Of a DNA stretch of 64,000 nt, positions 1 to 8,138 are shown piece by piece. Below the pieces are notes generated by a model. That model was not told the DNA's origin. It saw only the letters and a program-made list of their open reading frames with translations, and did no database searches. Source of the stretch: Chloroflexota bacterium. Lineage in GTDB: Bacteria > Chloroflexota > Anaerolineae > UBA4142. A program made the translations under genes and the position numbers. The stretch spans positions 1 to 64,000 of the forward strand of contig JAMCRS010000438.1 in assembly GCA_023380675.1 (NCBI GenBank), read 5' to 3'. The number at the start of each line of letters is the position of its first letter. Position 1 is the stretch's first letter.

Positions 1-2
1 CC

Positions 3-589
3 GAACTCGGGGCCACGCCCAACAAAGCGCAAGTCCATGTCTTTGCCACCTTGAAACAGGAACGGGTGTGCCTGCCCTTTCCGCTTTTGGGCTTGGATTC
101 GGATAATGGCAGCGAGTTCACACTTGCACCTGCCCAAACCGCAGGTGCAGTGCAGGTGTTAACGACGAACTCCATCGCTATTGTGTGGACGAACACCTCA
201 CCTTCACCCGGGGCCGGGCGGGGCACAAGAACGATACGCCCTTCGTCGAAGAAAAGAATTGGTCCGCGGTGCGACGGTTGGTGGGCTACGGGCGTTACGA
301 CACGCCCAAGCAAGTGGCCCAACTCAATGCGCTCTACCGCGTCTATCGCTTGTATTTCAATCACTTCCTGCCGCTGACGAAACTGCTCCGGACGGAACAT
401 CACGGCCGTCGCGTGAAGAAAATCTACGATGCGCCCAAGACGCCCTATCAGCGGGTGGTGGACTCCCCCGACGTGAGTTCACCAGCCAAAGCCAAGCTGC
501 GCCGCGAGCATGCCCAACCCGATGTCGTCAAGCTGAAGCAGGAAATCGATCGTCGGCTAGCGGAGCTCAAGCCGACTCGGCACGGGTAA
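3..589 (+). pseudogene. DDE/integrase-core transposase, 5'-truncated by window edge and interrupted
   Basis: The reading frame enters from the left edge and reads through the motif LDSDNGSEF, the second catalytic-Asp region of an integrase-core (RNase H fold) transposase. It continues after an interruption as NDELHRYCVDEHLTF and on to FVEEKNWSAVRRLVGYGRYDT, which carries the third acidic residue (E of FVEEKN), and ends at 589. The two parts lie in different frames because 38 bases (121-158) are inserted after the Phe codon. Removing them restores a continuous E-F-I-N-D-E protein. The element is therefore inactive unless the insertion is bypassed. The N-terminal part lies outside the window, so the exact IS family cannot be assigned; ISNCY-like integrase-domain elements are my best guess. 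Confidence 0.85.
121..158. repeat. 38-bp palindromic insertion inside the transposase
   Basis: A 38-bp segment starts CACTTGCACCTGC and ends GCAGGTGCAGTGCAGGTG. The 13-base left arm is nearly the inverse of the right arm (GCAGGTGCA is an exact 9-base inverted match) around a short CCAAACC centre. It sits between bases that otherwise join as an in-frame transposase codon. It resembles a miniature mobile hairpin (REP/MITE-like). No second copy was noticed in the window. Confidence 0.6.
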
Positions 590-664
590 CATTCCGGCGT
601 GCCGTCACGAATTCCGTTTCGGTAACATTCTCTCGTGACGTCACGATCTCGTTTCGGTAACATT
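585..664 (+). repeat. Three iterated GGTAACATT boxes at transposase 3' end
   Basis: GGTAACATT occurs at 585-593, 621-629 and 656-664, spaced 36 and 35 bases, starting within the last codons of the transposase. The last two are preceded by the same GTTTC. A perfect palindrome CGTGACGTCACG (634-645) lies between the second and third boxes. Helically phased iterations at an element end are typical of subterminal transposase-binding sites, so this probably marks the right end of the IS; the exact boundary is not visible. Confidence 0.5.
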
Positions 665-992
665 TTCTCATGAAGTTGCGCGTTGCTATATTCACGCCGG
701 GTGGGCGTCAGCATTTAATGGGACGGCCTCTGGACGATTGAAATCGCAGCACCGCAGCGCAAACTCGCCCCCGCCATCTGGGCACCCAAGAACGCGACGG
801 CCGTCCCAGCGCGGGCGTTACGAGAAACAGCCGGTGCCGCCGGTGCACGGCCGAGACCCCACGCGTTTTTGACCATGAACCGACTTGGCGTTATTATGCG
901 GCAGCGCGCGGACAGGATTGCCCAAGCCATTCTTGCGCGTGCGTTTCCCGGGGAACTCTAGTCTGTGACGTGCATCGGCATGGTCGTGCAAG
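665..992. other. Intergenic stretch with no recognisable gene
   Basis: No open frame here has recognisable protein features. The plus-frame peptide ending in RADRIAQAILARAFPGEL (stop near 961) could be a gene remnant, but I do not recognise it. Confidence 0.3.
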
Positions 993-1009
993 TGGAATGG
1001 AGCATTCCA
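993..1009. promoter_or_regulatory. Perfect inverted repeat abutting the AlbA_2 gene start
   Basis: TGGAATG-GAG-CATTCCA is a perfect 7-bp inverted repeat that ends two bases before the ATG at 1011, where the ribosome-binding site should be. It could be an operator or a hairpin masking translation initiation. No other good Shine-Dalgarno sequence is visible for this gene. Confidence 0.4.
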
Positions 1010-1010
1010 A

Positions 1011-2231
1011 ATGAGTAGTACCTTCTCAAGGCCGTTTGACGTGCTTGATGAAAGCGATATCCGTGACCTCATCGATGTGCGTCGCGTCCGAGAGCATGTT
1101 CAGCTCGAATACAAAAGCAATCTGCCTAGTCACAGCGACAAGGACACGGTGGAGTTGCTGGCCGACGTGACCGCGATGGCGAACGCCATGGGAGGCTACA
1201 TCCTCATTGGCGTCGAAGAGGACGAAGCAAGCGCCGATGGCACACCGTCTACTGTAGCCGGCATTGAGCATGGCGATGACGAGGTCCATTGGATTCAAAG
1301 CGTTTGCTTGAGCTGCATCGATAGAAGAATACCGAATCTACGGGTCCGAGATATACCGCTGGCAAACGGCCGGACGTCCGTAGTTATAGAAATACCGAAT
1401 AGCCCGTTAAAGCCACACATGGTCACCTACCGGAATCATCGTTCATTCCGGATGCGGCATGGTCGAGAGAAGAGCGATATGAACATGCAAGAGGTTCAGG
1501 AAATGATACTCCGGATGCAGTCGTATAGCGCCTCCCTCGAGGAATTCCTCAACGGAAGAAGAAGGTTCACGGCGGAGCATTCAAACGGCCGGCCATGGAT
1601 GTTGCTCATGGCGACGCCGCTGTACGTCGAAGCCGAAAGGCTCGACGCACTCGCTCCAGAAATAAGGGCGGTACTGGCGGATACACCCAAAAGCATTGAT
1701 GCGTTTGTATCCGGGGTAACACGTGTTGCGAGCGAGCCGACTATCTACGGCGCGAAGGTGGCCTATGGGTACTCTTCCCGAGATGAGCCACCCAATTTTG
1801 CGCTACGGCTCTTTCGGAACGGTCATCTCGAATACGCGGCCCGGTTGCACCTTTCGCAGGACGGAGCGCCCCCCGTACTAAAACTGCTGCCCTATGACAT
1901 CACCTATTTCCTGGTTCAGTTCCTGCAAGTGGGCCGCAGCATATTCGAACTTGGAGAAGTAGACGTCCCCATAGTCGTGACTCTCCATTTGCAGAACGTC
2001 GCGCACTCGCTACTAGTCTGGTGGAAGAGCCGAGAGGAGCGCGTGATGCTTGAGCGGTCCGAACAGATTCGATACTGGGAGGAAAAGTTCCTCTCGATAA
2101 GCATGACTGCACGGGACCTGAACGATTTGGATGATGCCGCTCGCCGGATTATCGACCGTCTCTTTAACGCATTTGGCAGAGATGAGAACCCACATTTTGA
2201 TAATGATGGCCATTTCATCAGGCGAGAGTAG
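1011..2231 (+). CDS. AlbA_2/Schlafen-type putative DNA-binding protein
   Basis: The 406-residue protein has an N-terminal AlbA_2 domain (roughly residues 20-150). The characteristic core is visible: V-Q-L-E-Y-K-S (LEYK motif), an Asp/Ala-rich helix, then N-A-M-G-G-Y-I-L-I-G-V-E-E-D, where the glycine strand is typical of the family. Proteins with this domain are often annotated as ATP-binding or DNA-binding regulators; some related Schlafen-like proteins cut RNA and act in phage defence. The C-terminal two thirds are not recognised. A perfect inverted repeat lies directly before the start codon. The gene sits beside an unknown gene downstream and an IS remnant upstream, a context compatible with a mobile or defence cargo. 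Function is inferred from the domain only. Confidence 0.75.
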   Translation: MSSTFSRPFDVLDESDIRDLIDVRRVREHVQLEYKSNLPSHSDKDTVELLADVTAMANAMGGYILIGVEEDEASADGTPSTVAGIEHGDDEVHWIQSVCLSCIDRRIPNLRVRDIPLANGRTSVVIEIPNSPLKPHMVTYRNHRSFRMRHGREKSDMNMQEVQEMILRMQSYSASLEEFLNGRRRFTAEHSNGRPWMLLMATPLYVEAERLDALAPEIRAVLADTPKSIDAFVSGVTRVASEPTIYGAKVAYGYSSRDEPPNFALRLFRNGHLEYAARLHLSQDGAPPVLKLLPYDITYFLVQFLQVGRSIFELGEVDVPIVVTLHLQNVAHSLLVWWKSREERVMLERSEQIRYWEEKFLSISMTARDLNDLDDAARRIIDRLFNAFGRDENPHFDNDGHFIRRE

Positions 2232-2281
2232 TTGCCTGGACACGGACCGATGGAAAGGACGAAACTCCCCTTGCAAGAAAG

Positions 2282-3172
2282 GTGTCTGATGCGTGTTCTC
2301 TTCCGCCAACGCGAGGATTCATGCCCGGAGTGATTCAAAAGTTCTCCGATGAGGGGAGCACACATCCTTTTACAGCGCGCTTGTTCTTCGGGATTCTCCA
2401 ACTGCGGGACGTCATGCTATCACGACGGGAGGGCGGAGCCACCGTCGCTTCCGCGCGTGCCGAATTCGACGCCCTCTACAGCCCGGTCCTCAATGCGCTT
2501 CACGCCTCACGTGCCGCGGACCTTGGTATTCATGGCTTGCTGGCCGAACATCAGAGGAAGCTCGCAGCACGCGAAATTGTCAGCTTCCAGGGTGACACGC
2601 TTGACCTTGGCGAGAGCATTAACCAGCCACTTCGAGATGAGGTTAGCAAGCTACTTGTAAACGGGACCATCGCGATAAAAGCCAGCCAAAATGTGACCAA
2701 GCGTCTTGGCGTCCCAATCGCGTGTGTTTTTGAGAGGGATGCGTCTTTTGAAAAGGGCAAGTCCGAATTGACGCGGCTAGGACATCCCTATCTGGCCGAG
2801 TACCTTAACGATATCAGAAAGAGCTGGTCGGCTGCCTTTATTGATAGAAGAAACGCTAGTGAGCACCGGAGCTGGTCTCTTCCAGACGTCGAATACATTG
2901 TATCCTACCCTACCCTGTCGGTTGAACTCATCGAGCCGCAAATCGACGGGACTCCAGTTGGTCGGTATTCGACCGTCATGCTCGGACGCGTTATCACCTT
3001 TGTGGAGGATGTCATCACGTACGCATTCAAATTGGCTATCGGGCCTCCGCTCATCATCGTGGAAATTCCCAAGGCGCAGAGAGACCCCTCATCTCCACAG
3101 CGCTTTCGGGTGGCTGTTCATGGCCAATGTCCTGAGTGGGTGCCGGCATTCTCCGATTCCGGCTTTCCTTGA
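2282..3172 (+). CDS. Hypothetical protein (296 aa, unknown)
   Basis: I do not recognise this protein. It is soluble, with no signal peptide or membrane segment. The helical N-terminal half contains L-Q-L-R-D-V-M-L-S-R-R-E-G and H-R-S-W-S-L-P-D near the middle, and it has a beta-rich C-terminus. The frame can start at GTG 2282 or at ATG 2321 (MPGVIQKF); the second is preceded by GCGAGG six bases upstream and may be the real start. It follows the AlbA_2 gene by 50 bases on the same strand, so the two may form a unit. Codon usage and composition are less GC-biased than in the housekeeping part of the window, consistent with acquired DNA. Confidence 0.55.
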   Translation: MSDACSLPPTRGFMPGVIQKFSDEGSTHPFTARLFFGILQLRDVMLSRREGGATVASARAEFDALYSPVLNALHASRAADLGIHGLLAEHQRKLAAREIVSFQGDTLDLGESINQPLRDEVSKLLVNGTIAIKASQNVTKRLGVPIACVFERDASFEKGKSELTRLGHPYLAEYLNDIRKSWSAAFIDRRNASEHRSWSLPDVEYIVSYPTLSVELIEPQIDGTPVGRYSTVMLGRVITFVEDVITYAFKLAIGPPLIIVEIPKAQRDPSSPQRFRVAVHGQCPEWVPAFSDSGFP

Positions 3173-3564
3173 GCCCGCCCTGGATGGATGAGCCTAGTTA
3201 GAGGCAATGGCGCATCGGCAGGATATTCGCGAGGGTAGACACAAGCATCACATAACCGCGCTGTCAGTAAGGTTGACCCCTTTGTCAGGACCGTTTGTAG
3301 CAGAGATTAAGGTGGATATAGGCAGGCGTTAGTCGGGGCGTCTCGATCAACTGCCGACGAGCACAGACTCTAAATGGCTGGTTGCTGGGCAGGTGTAGGG
3401 GTTTCCAACAGAAGCCTGACAGTGAAAAGCATCCGGCTATACTCGCGTTCCAGACATACGCAAATAGGCCAAAAGAATCCGCCTGACATCCCTGTAGGGA
3501 GTATTAGGCGGAATCTTGCTGGGCGAGCAATAGTTGGGCAGAAGGAACGCGTAGGAATTGACGA
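3173..3564. other. Intergenic region with a long imperfect hairpin
   Basis: No gene was found. Positions 3473-3517 form an interrupted inverted repeat (outer arms AAGAATCCGCCT and AGGCGGAATCTT, inner CCC-TGTA-GGG), followed by a second small repeat TTGCT-GGGCG-AGCAA at 3516-3530. The hairpin lies 48 bases before the next gene and lacks a T-run, so it is not a clear terminator. It may be a small palindromic repeat element. Confidence 0.4.
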
Positions 3565-4080
3565 ATGATATTACCAAAGAAGCGAGACCCCAGGTTCATC
3601 ACCGTGCGTCGCGGCGGCACCCTCCAAGACGCCGATCATCAGCTGCTGGCGATATGGGCAGCCGATTGCGCACAGCATGTGTTGCGCCCATTCGAGGAAA
3701 TGCAACCCAATGACGACCGGCCGCGTCGAGCTATCAAATTGGCGCGCGCTTGGGCGCGCGGCGAGATCACGATGTCCCAGCCCCGCGCGGCGGGCGGGCA
3801 TGCGATGGCGGCGGCCAGGGATCTGAGCGGAGCGGCGCGCCATGCCGCGTATGCTGCCGGTCAGGCGGCGGTGGCCGCGCACGTCGCCGCGCACGAACTC
3901 GGTGCGGCCGCCTATGCGATCAAGGCCGCGCGCGCGGCTGCGCCGGAGGGAGAGGGCGAGAGCGCGGGGCGACTCGAGTGCCGGTGGCAGCGCGACCAGC
4001 TCCCCGAGGCGATTCGCGATCTTGTCCTGGACGATCAGCGGTTGCGAAACGACATCTGCTGGTTCGTATTCGATTGCTGA
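3565..4080 (+). CDS. Imm-5-like putative immunity protein
   Basis: The 171-residue protein matches, from memory, a widespread family annotated as putative immunity protein (Imm-5-like). It starts MILPKKRDPRFITVRRGGTL, has an Ala/His-rich helical middle with A-A-R-H-A-A-Y-A-A-G-Q-A, and ends with L-R-N-D-I-C-W-F-V-F-D-C. The length is that of a complete family member and all landmarks are present, so it looks intact. The family is predicted to neutralise polymorphic or contact-dependent toxins, but no cognate toxin gene is visible on either side. ATG 3565 is preceded by AGGA with about nine bases spacing. The helical repeats with conserved A-A and H pairs suggest an all-alpha fold. Confidence 0.7.
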   Translation: MILPKKRDPRFITVRRGGTLQDADHQLLAIWAADCAQHVLRPFEEMQPNDDRPRRAIKLARAWARGEITMSQPRAAGGHAMAAARDLSGAARHAAYAAGQAAVAAHVAAHELGAAAYAIKAARAAAPEGEGESAGRLECRWQRDQLPEAIRDLVLDDQRLRNDICWFVFDC

Positions 4081-4185
4081 TGGCGATCTCTTTTGAAAAG
4101 GTGAGTTTAAGGACCCAACCGGCAGGTTATTTGGTTGACATGTCAGGGCTGCTGCAAGGCATTTGAGTCCCTTGCTGTGATCGTG

Positions 4186-4214
4186 TTGTTTTTATCCTCC
4201 GCGTGATGTAGAAT
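4186..4214 (+). promoter_or_regulatory. Promoter-like site upstream of decayed gene
   Basis: TTGTTT (4186-4191) and TAGAAT (4209-4214) are separated by 17 bases, a plausible sigma-70 promoter 37 bases before the pseudogene start. Confidence 0.4.
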
Positions 4215-4250
4215 CTACCCGCGCGGATTTTTTTTGCGGGGACCTTGCTC

Positions 4251-5262
4251 ATGGAGACCGGGATCGCCTACTTTGGGAATCGCATGCCCAAGCACCTCGT
4301 CGAGGACATCAACGATATCGCCGAGCACGGCTGCACCTATATGGTCCACACGTTTAGCGAGAACCACTGGATGTACTATCACCGCACAATGCAAGAGATT
4401 TTCGAGGTGACCCATCGCGCGGGCTTGGAAGCATGGGTCGACCCGTGGGGAGTGGGTCACATCTTCGGCGGCGAGGCGGTACAGCCTCTGGGTCGCCCGC
4501 AACCCGGATTTCTGCCAGCGTGATGCCGAGGGACGCCATATCCCCGCCGCGTGCCTCAACCAACCCTCCTTCCGCGAGTTCATCCACAGGTGGGTAGATG
4601 CCGCGCTTGAACTGCGCCCGGATATGGTCTTTTGGGATGAGCCCCACCTTTACGTCGGCGTCTGGCACGGCGAGCCGGAACGATGGTCCTGTTGCTGCGA
4701 TCTCTGCCGCGACCTCTACCGGCAGCAGCACGGCGAGGCTATGCCATCAGAATGCACCGACGCCGGCGTTCAGGCCTTTCGTGCCTGGACAGTGTTCGAC
4801 TTTTTGACCGATGCGATTGGCTATGCCCACCGTCAGGGCGCCCACAATGCGCTGTGTATCTATCCTGAATAGGTCATTCCCGATCTGGGCCCCGCGTGGA
4901 GCGATATCGCCCAGATGCACGGCCTGGATAACCTCGCCACCGATCCCTCCTTTCGCCAAATCTAATCCGACTCCGGTGACTCGGGACCGGTGGACCAGCT
5001 TTAGCGGGGCAAATGTAGACAAGATCGTCCGCCTGACGCGCGCACACAACATTGACTCGCATTTTTGGATACAGGGGTTCGACGTGCCCGCAGACGACGC
5101 GGGCTATATGGAGGGGGCGGATCAGTTAGGGGTGAAAGCGGGGATCACGAACCTGGCGGCTTGGCCACGACGCCTGCAGCCACATCTCTTGTCTCGCCTG
5201 CGAGCAGCCGGCCCTCGTGTGGAAGACGATTGGCAGACTCTATGGAGGGTTCAAGGTTCCAA
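4251..5262 (+). pseudogene. Decayed TIM-barrel (glycoside-hydrolase-like) gene
   Basis: Starting METGIAYFGNRMPKHL, the product reads as a barrel protein of unknown specificity. Recognisable blocks are scattered over three frames: A-W-V-D-P-W-G-V-G in frame 3; D-M-V-F-W-D-E-P-H from 4480 after a frameshift near 4478; H-F-W-I-Q-G-F-D in another frame from about 5000; and Y-D-A-C-S-H-I-S-C-L-A-C-E at the end after a further shift near 5165. In-frame stops occur at 4870 (TAG) and 4963 (TAA). At least three frameshifts and two stops show long-standing decay. The intact family is common in Anaerolineae-type genomes, as far as I recall. The end overlaps a heptamer array and abuts the convergent gene's stop. 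Confidence 0.7.
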
Positions 5263-5303
5263 GCTCAAAGATCAACTTCCTCGAACCCTGAAGCCGGAAC
5301 CTG
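5248..5303. repeat. Degenerate heptamer array (GAACCTT-like)
   Basis: Eight consecutive 7-base units (GGTTCAA, GGTTCCA, AGCTCAA, AGATCAA, CTTCCTC, GAACCCT, GAAGCCG, GAACCTG) run without gaps. They encode the last residues of the fusion protein on the minus strand and overlap the end of the decayed gene. This is one of several short tandem arrays in the window. Confidence 0.5.
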
Positions 5304-8093
5304 TAAGCCTCCACTTGCGGCGTCCGCCCGATCGAGATTCACGACGAGGGCCAGCTCGAGCATGAACACAAAAGCAAGGTCGACATAGAAATAGGCCGCG
5401 TCGATCATCCCATGCGCGAGCGCCGCCGTCATGCTTGCCATCAATCCAACGGCGAGGGCCCGTGCATAGGAACGGCCCGGATCGTCGCGGTGCGACGAAA
5501 AGACACGCAGGCCGCGCCGGTAAAACTCTCCCACGATCCAGACGAGGGCGACCAACCCCAGAATCCCCAGGCGGACCCAAAAGTCGAGAATGATGTTGTG
5601 CGGGTGAGAAAGGTTGGGCTCCCGCCATGCGTCCGGCTGCATATACTCCGGGTACTTGTACAGAAAGTTGTCCAGTCCCACGCCCGTCAGCGGATAATCG
5701 CGAATCATCGCGAGCCCCGATTTCCAAACGCTCACCCGGAAGAAGCCCGTCCCTGTGCCCTGCTGAAAAAGCGACTGACCTCGCTCCGTGCGGAGAAAGG
5801 GGACGAGCACGATGATCGCGACGACGATAAGCGCGGCAACCGCCAGCCGCACGCGGCGACCACTCAAGAGGGCAATGACCAAGAGGCCGGCAGGTAGTCC
5901 CAGCAGCCACGCCCCGCGCGACCAGGTAAGGTACAGGCAGATGCCCATCGGGAGCGCGGCGAGCGTGTAGAGCACACGCCGCCGCCTGCTCATCCGTACT
6001 CCCAACGGGAGGGCGAGCGCGATCGCGAGAGGCAGCGTCCGATCGAAATAGAGCGCGAGGTTGTTCGGCGAGCCATACACGGCCAGCACCCTCCGCACCC
6101 CTTCGCCCACGATAACATAGTCGGTCAGAAAATACTGGTAAAGCCCGATGCACGCAACCGCGACGCCCGAAAGGATCAGAGCGTCCACGAGGCTACGCAG
6201 CCCACGCGCATTCAATCCCCCTCCGCGCACGAGCGCATACAGGAGCGCGGGCTCGATCACAATCACGCGCCACTCGCGATTCGCGACCCCAAAGTTCGCC
6301 GCGAACTTGACCGACATCGCTCCGACGAGGACGAAAAACACCACCGCCCAGTCGACAGATTTGAGATTGGCCGCCATCTCATGGATCGGGGCGATTGCGG
6401 ATTGTGCCCATTCCCATGGCCCGGCGTGTCCTCGGAACCGCTCACTGCCTTCTGCCCGCTGCCTTCCGCCTTCTGCTTTCTCGGAGCGAAGCGGAGACCC
6501 CGCGTTTTTTGCGGGGTGCCTACTGTCTCTTGCTTCCCAGCGCATGCCCGTGCGAAGCGCCCACGCGGCGACCGACACAAGCGTCAGAATCTCGACGAGC
6601 GAAAACTGCATCGTCCCGACGAGATTCTTGGGCAAGAGATAGAACGGAATTGTGAATATGGTGATCGCCAGCGCATAATCCAGCCGCAGGGCGGAGAGCA
6701 AAAAGATGGGGACGAGGAGCGCGAGATTGAGCGCCGTGTTCGGCGAGTAGTAAAAAGCAATGACGCCAAGCGCGAGGAACGCAAATTGCGCTCGGTCGGG
6801 CAGCCTGGCAAAAAGGGTCTCAAGGGCCTCCCAGGCAGCGCCCCACGGAATCTCAAATGCCGCGACCGTTCCACGCCAGACGGCTCCGAGCGCAACCAGC
6901 GCCAGCGCGCCGAGCGTCATGTACCAGCGCACAAAATCAAAGGTCGCGGGCTGCACGGGCTCGTGGCTTGCGCTCGCCAGCGTCCGGTAGAAGAGGCGAG
7001 GCTGCCAATTGCGGTCTACGAAAGCAAAACCCCACAGCGGGTCGCCGGCCGGAGCGTTCGGTTGGAAATCCTGTGCAAGCAGGACTGTCATCCACGGCCA
7101 TTCGCTTTTAGCCCGCCGGATGGCGCCCGCGAGCCGATCGCTCTGTACCTGCTCCGTGTCGGTGCCCCAGGGAGATGCCGCGCCCTCCCAACCGGCCGGC
7201 AAGGCGTTCCAGCCGAACTCCACTGCCCAGACGGGTTTCGCCGCATCCCCGTGCGCCAGCATCTCGTCGCGCAGCAACAGGACACGCGAGAAATTGAAAA
7301 CGTCCGGCGAGACACGCCGGTCCTCCGGCCCGCTCCACATCCCATACGGTTTTGCGCCCAGAACGTCAAAATAGTCGCGGGCCCCGGCATCGTACATCTC
7401 GCGTAGGAAAAGGATGTCCGAGTAATCGGGATGGCCCCGAATCTTTTCCCCGTTCGGCGCGAGCCCTGCCGAAACGATCCGAATGTTCGGATCCGCCGAC
7501 CGCGCGGCCACAGCCGCCGCCCGCAAGAGGGCCGTGTATTCCAGGGGATTCGCCACCCGCTTGCCCCAGAACGGGTGGATATTCGGATTGTCCCAAATCT
7601 GCACGTACTGGATCTGTTCTCCGTAACGCCTGACGAACTCGGAAACGAAACGAGCGTAATCCTCCACATGCGCAGGAGGGGCCGTCGTCACATCCTGATC
7701 GCCGGGGGCGCGCGCCCAAGCAGGAGAGGTGTCGAGGACGGCGAGCAGGTGCAAGCCGTGCGCACTCACGCGCGCCACGATGCGGTCCGCCGTGTCCCAC
7801 CGGAAAACTCCCGGCTGTGGCTCGATATCGTTCCAATAAAAATGCTGGCGGACCCACTGAGAGCCGCTATCGTGAATCATCTGGAGGGCGCGGTCGAGAT
7901 CGGCATCCGAGTACTGCTCGAGCGCCGCATTCAATCCGAGCGCCGCGGGCGGGCGCCTCGGCTCGCCAGCCGCGTAGGTCACGCCGCGCGTCTGCTCCTG
8001 CTCATCCCGGACGTCGGAAAAACCGACCACCCCGACGACGGCCAAGACGAGCAAGCATATGGAGAGAACAAAGAGCGCGCGAAGGCGTTTCAT
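5265..8093 (-). CDS. Glycoside hydrolase (clan GH-A) fused to O-antigen ligase/Wzy-type membrane protein
   Basis: The 942-residue protein starts with a signal/anchor helix (residues 5-26). A GH-A barrel follows (about 50-385), then a transmembrane O-antigen ligase/polymerase domain (about 390-920) containing T-W-S-R-G-A-W-L-L-G and the loop S-H-P-H-N-I-I-L-D-F-W typical of the Wzy_C/WaaL family. In the barrel the acid/base position reads I-W-D-N-P-N, where active relatives (including the neighbour at 27117) have W-N-E-P-N, so the catalytic Glu is replaced by Asn. The putative nucleophile is kept (A-V-E-F-G-W-N). The barrel may therefore bind polysaccharide rather than cut it, while the ligase domain polymerises or transfers glycan. 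A linker of about 45 residues is encoded by an inserted repeat at 6445-6545. The start codon lies inside an octamer array. Confidence 0.8.
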   Translation of the reverse strand: MKRLRALFVLSICLLVLAVVGVVGFSDVRDEQEQTRGVTYAAGEPRRPPAALGLNAALEQYSDADLDRALQMIHDSGSQWVRQHFYWNDIEPQPGVFRWDTADRIVARVSAHGLHLLAVLDTSPAWARAPGDQDVTTAPPAHVEDYARFVSEFVRRYGEQIQYVQIWDNPNIHPFWGKRVANPLEYTALLRAAAVAARSADPNIRIVSAGLAPNGEKIRGHPDYSDILFLREMYDAGARDYFDVLGAKPYGMWSGPEDRRVSPDVFNFSRVLLLRDEMLAHGDAAKPVWAVEFGWNALPAGWEGAASPWGTDTEQVQSDRLAGAIRRAKSEWPWMTVLLAQDFQPNAPAGDPLWGFAFVDRNWQPRLFYRTLASASHEPVQPATFDFVRWYMTLGALALVALGAVWRGTVAAFEIPWGAAWEALETLFARLPDRAQFAFLALGVIAFYYSPNTALNLALLVPIFLLSALRLDYALAITIFTIPFYLLPKNLVGTMQFSLVEILTLVSVAAWALRTGMRWEARDSRHPAKNAGSPLRSEKAEGGRQRAEGSERFRGHAGPWEWAQSAIAPIHEMAANLKSVDWAVVFFVLVGAMSVKFAANFGVANREWRVIVIEPALLYALVRGGGLNARGLRSLVDALILSGVAVACIGLYQYFLTDYVIVGEGVRRVLAVYGSPNNLALYFDRTLPLAIALALPLGVRMSRRRRVLYTLAALPMGICLYLTWSRGAWLLGLPAGLLVIALLSGRRVRLAVAALIVVAIIVLVPFLRTERGQSLFQQGTGTGFFRVSVWKSGLAMIRDYPLTGVGLDNFLYKYPEYMQPDAWREPNLSHPHNIILDFWVRLGILGLVALVWIVGEFYRRGLRVFSSHRDDPGRSYARALAVGLMASMTAALAHGMIDAAYFYVDLAFVFMLELALVVNLDRADAASGGLQVPASGFEEVDL
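6445..6545. repeat. In-frame repeat insertion with heptamers and hairpin
   Basis: Five heptamers (consensus CTGCCTT, 6445-6479) are followed by a hairpin with arms ACCCCGC and GCGGGGT around TTTTTT, then CTCTTGCTTCCC. The block lies inside the fusion gene and encodes a low-complexity Arg/Glu/Gly-rich linker, keeping the frame open. It looks like a repeat element inserted between two transmembrane segments. Confidence 0.55.
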
Positions 8094-8138
8094 TGGCTCA
8101 CTGGCTCATTGGCCGATTGGCTCATTGATCAATTGACT
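8091..8138. repeat. Octamer array, consensus CATTGGCT
   Basis: Six gap-free 8-base units (CATTGGCT, CACTGGCT, CATTGGCC, GATTGGCT, CATTGATC, AATTGACT). The array contains the start codon of the fusion gene and encodes the last ten residues (…NEPIGQ) of the upstream lipoprotein, so both genes have been trimmed or extended by it. The same family in the other orientation recurs at 19077-19106. Confidence 0.7.
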
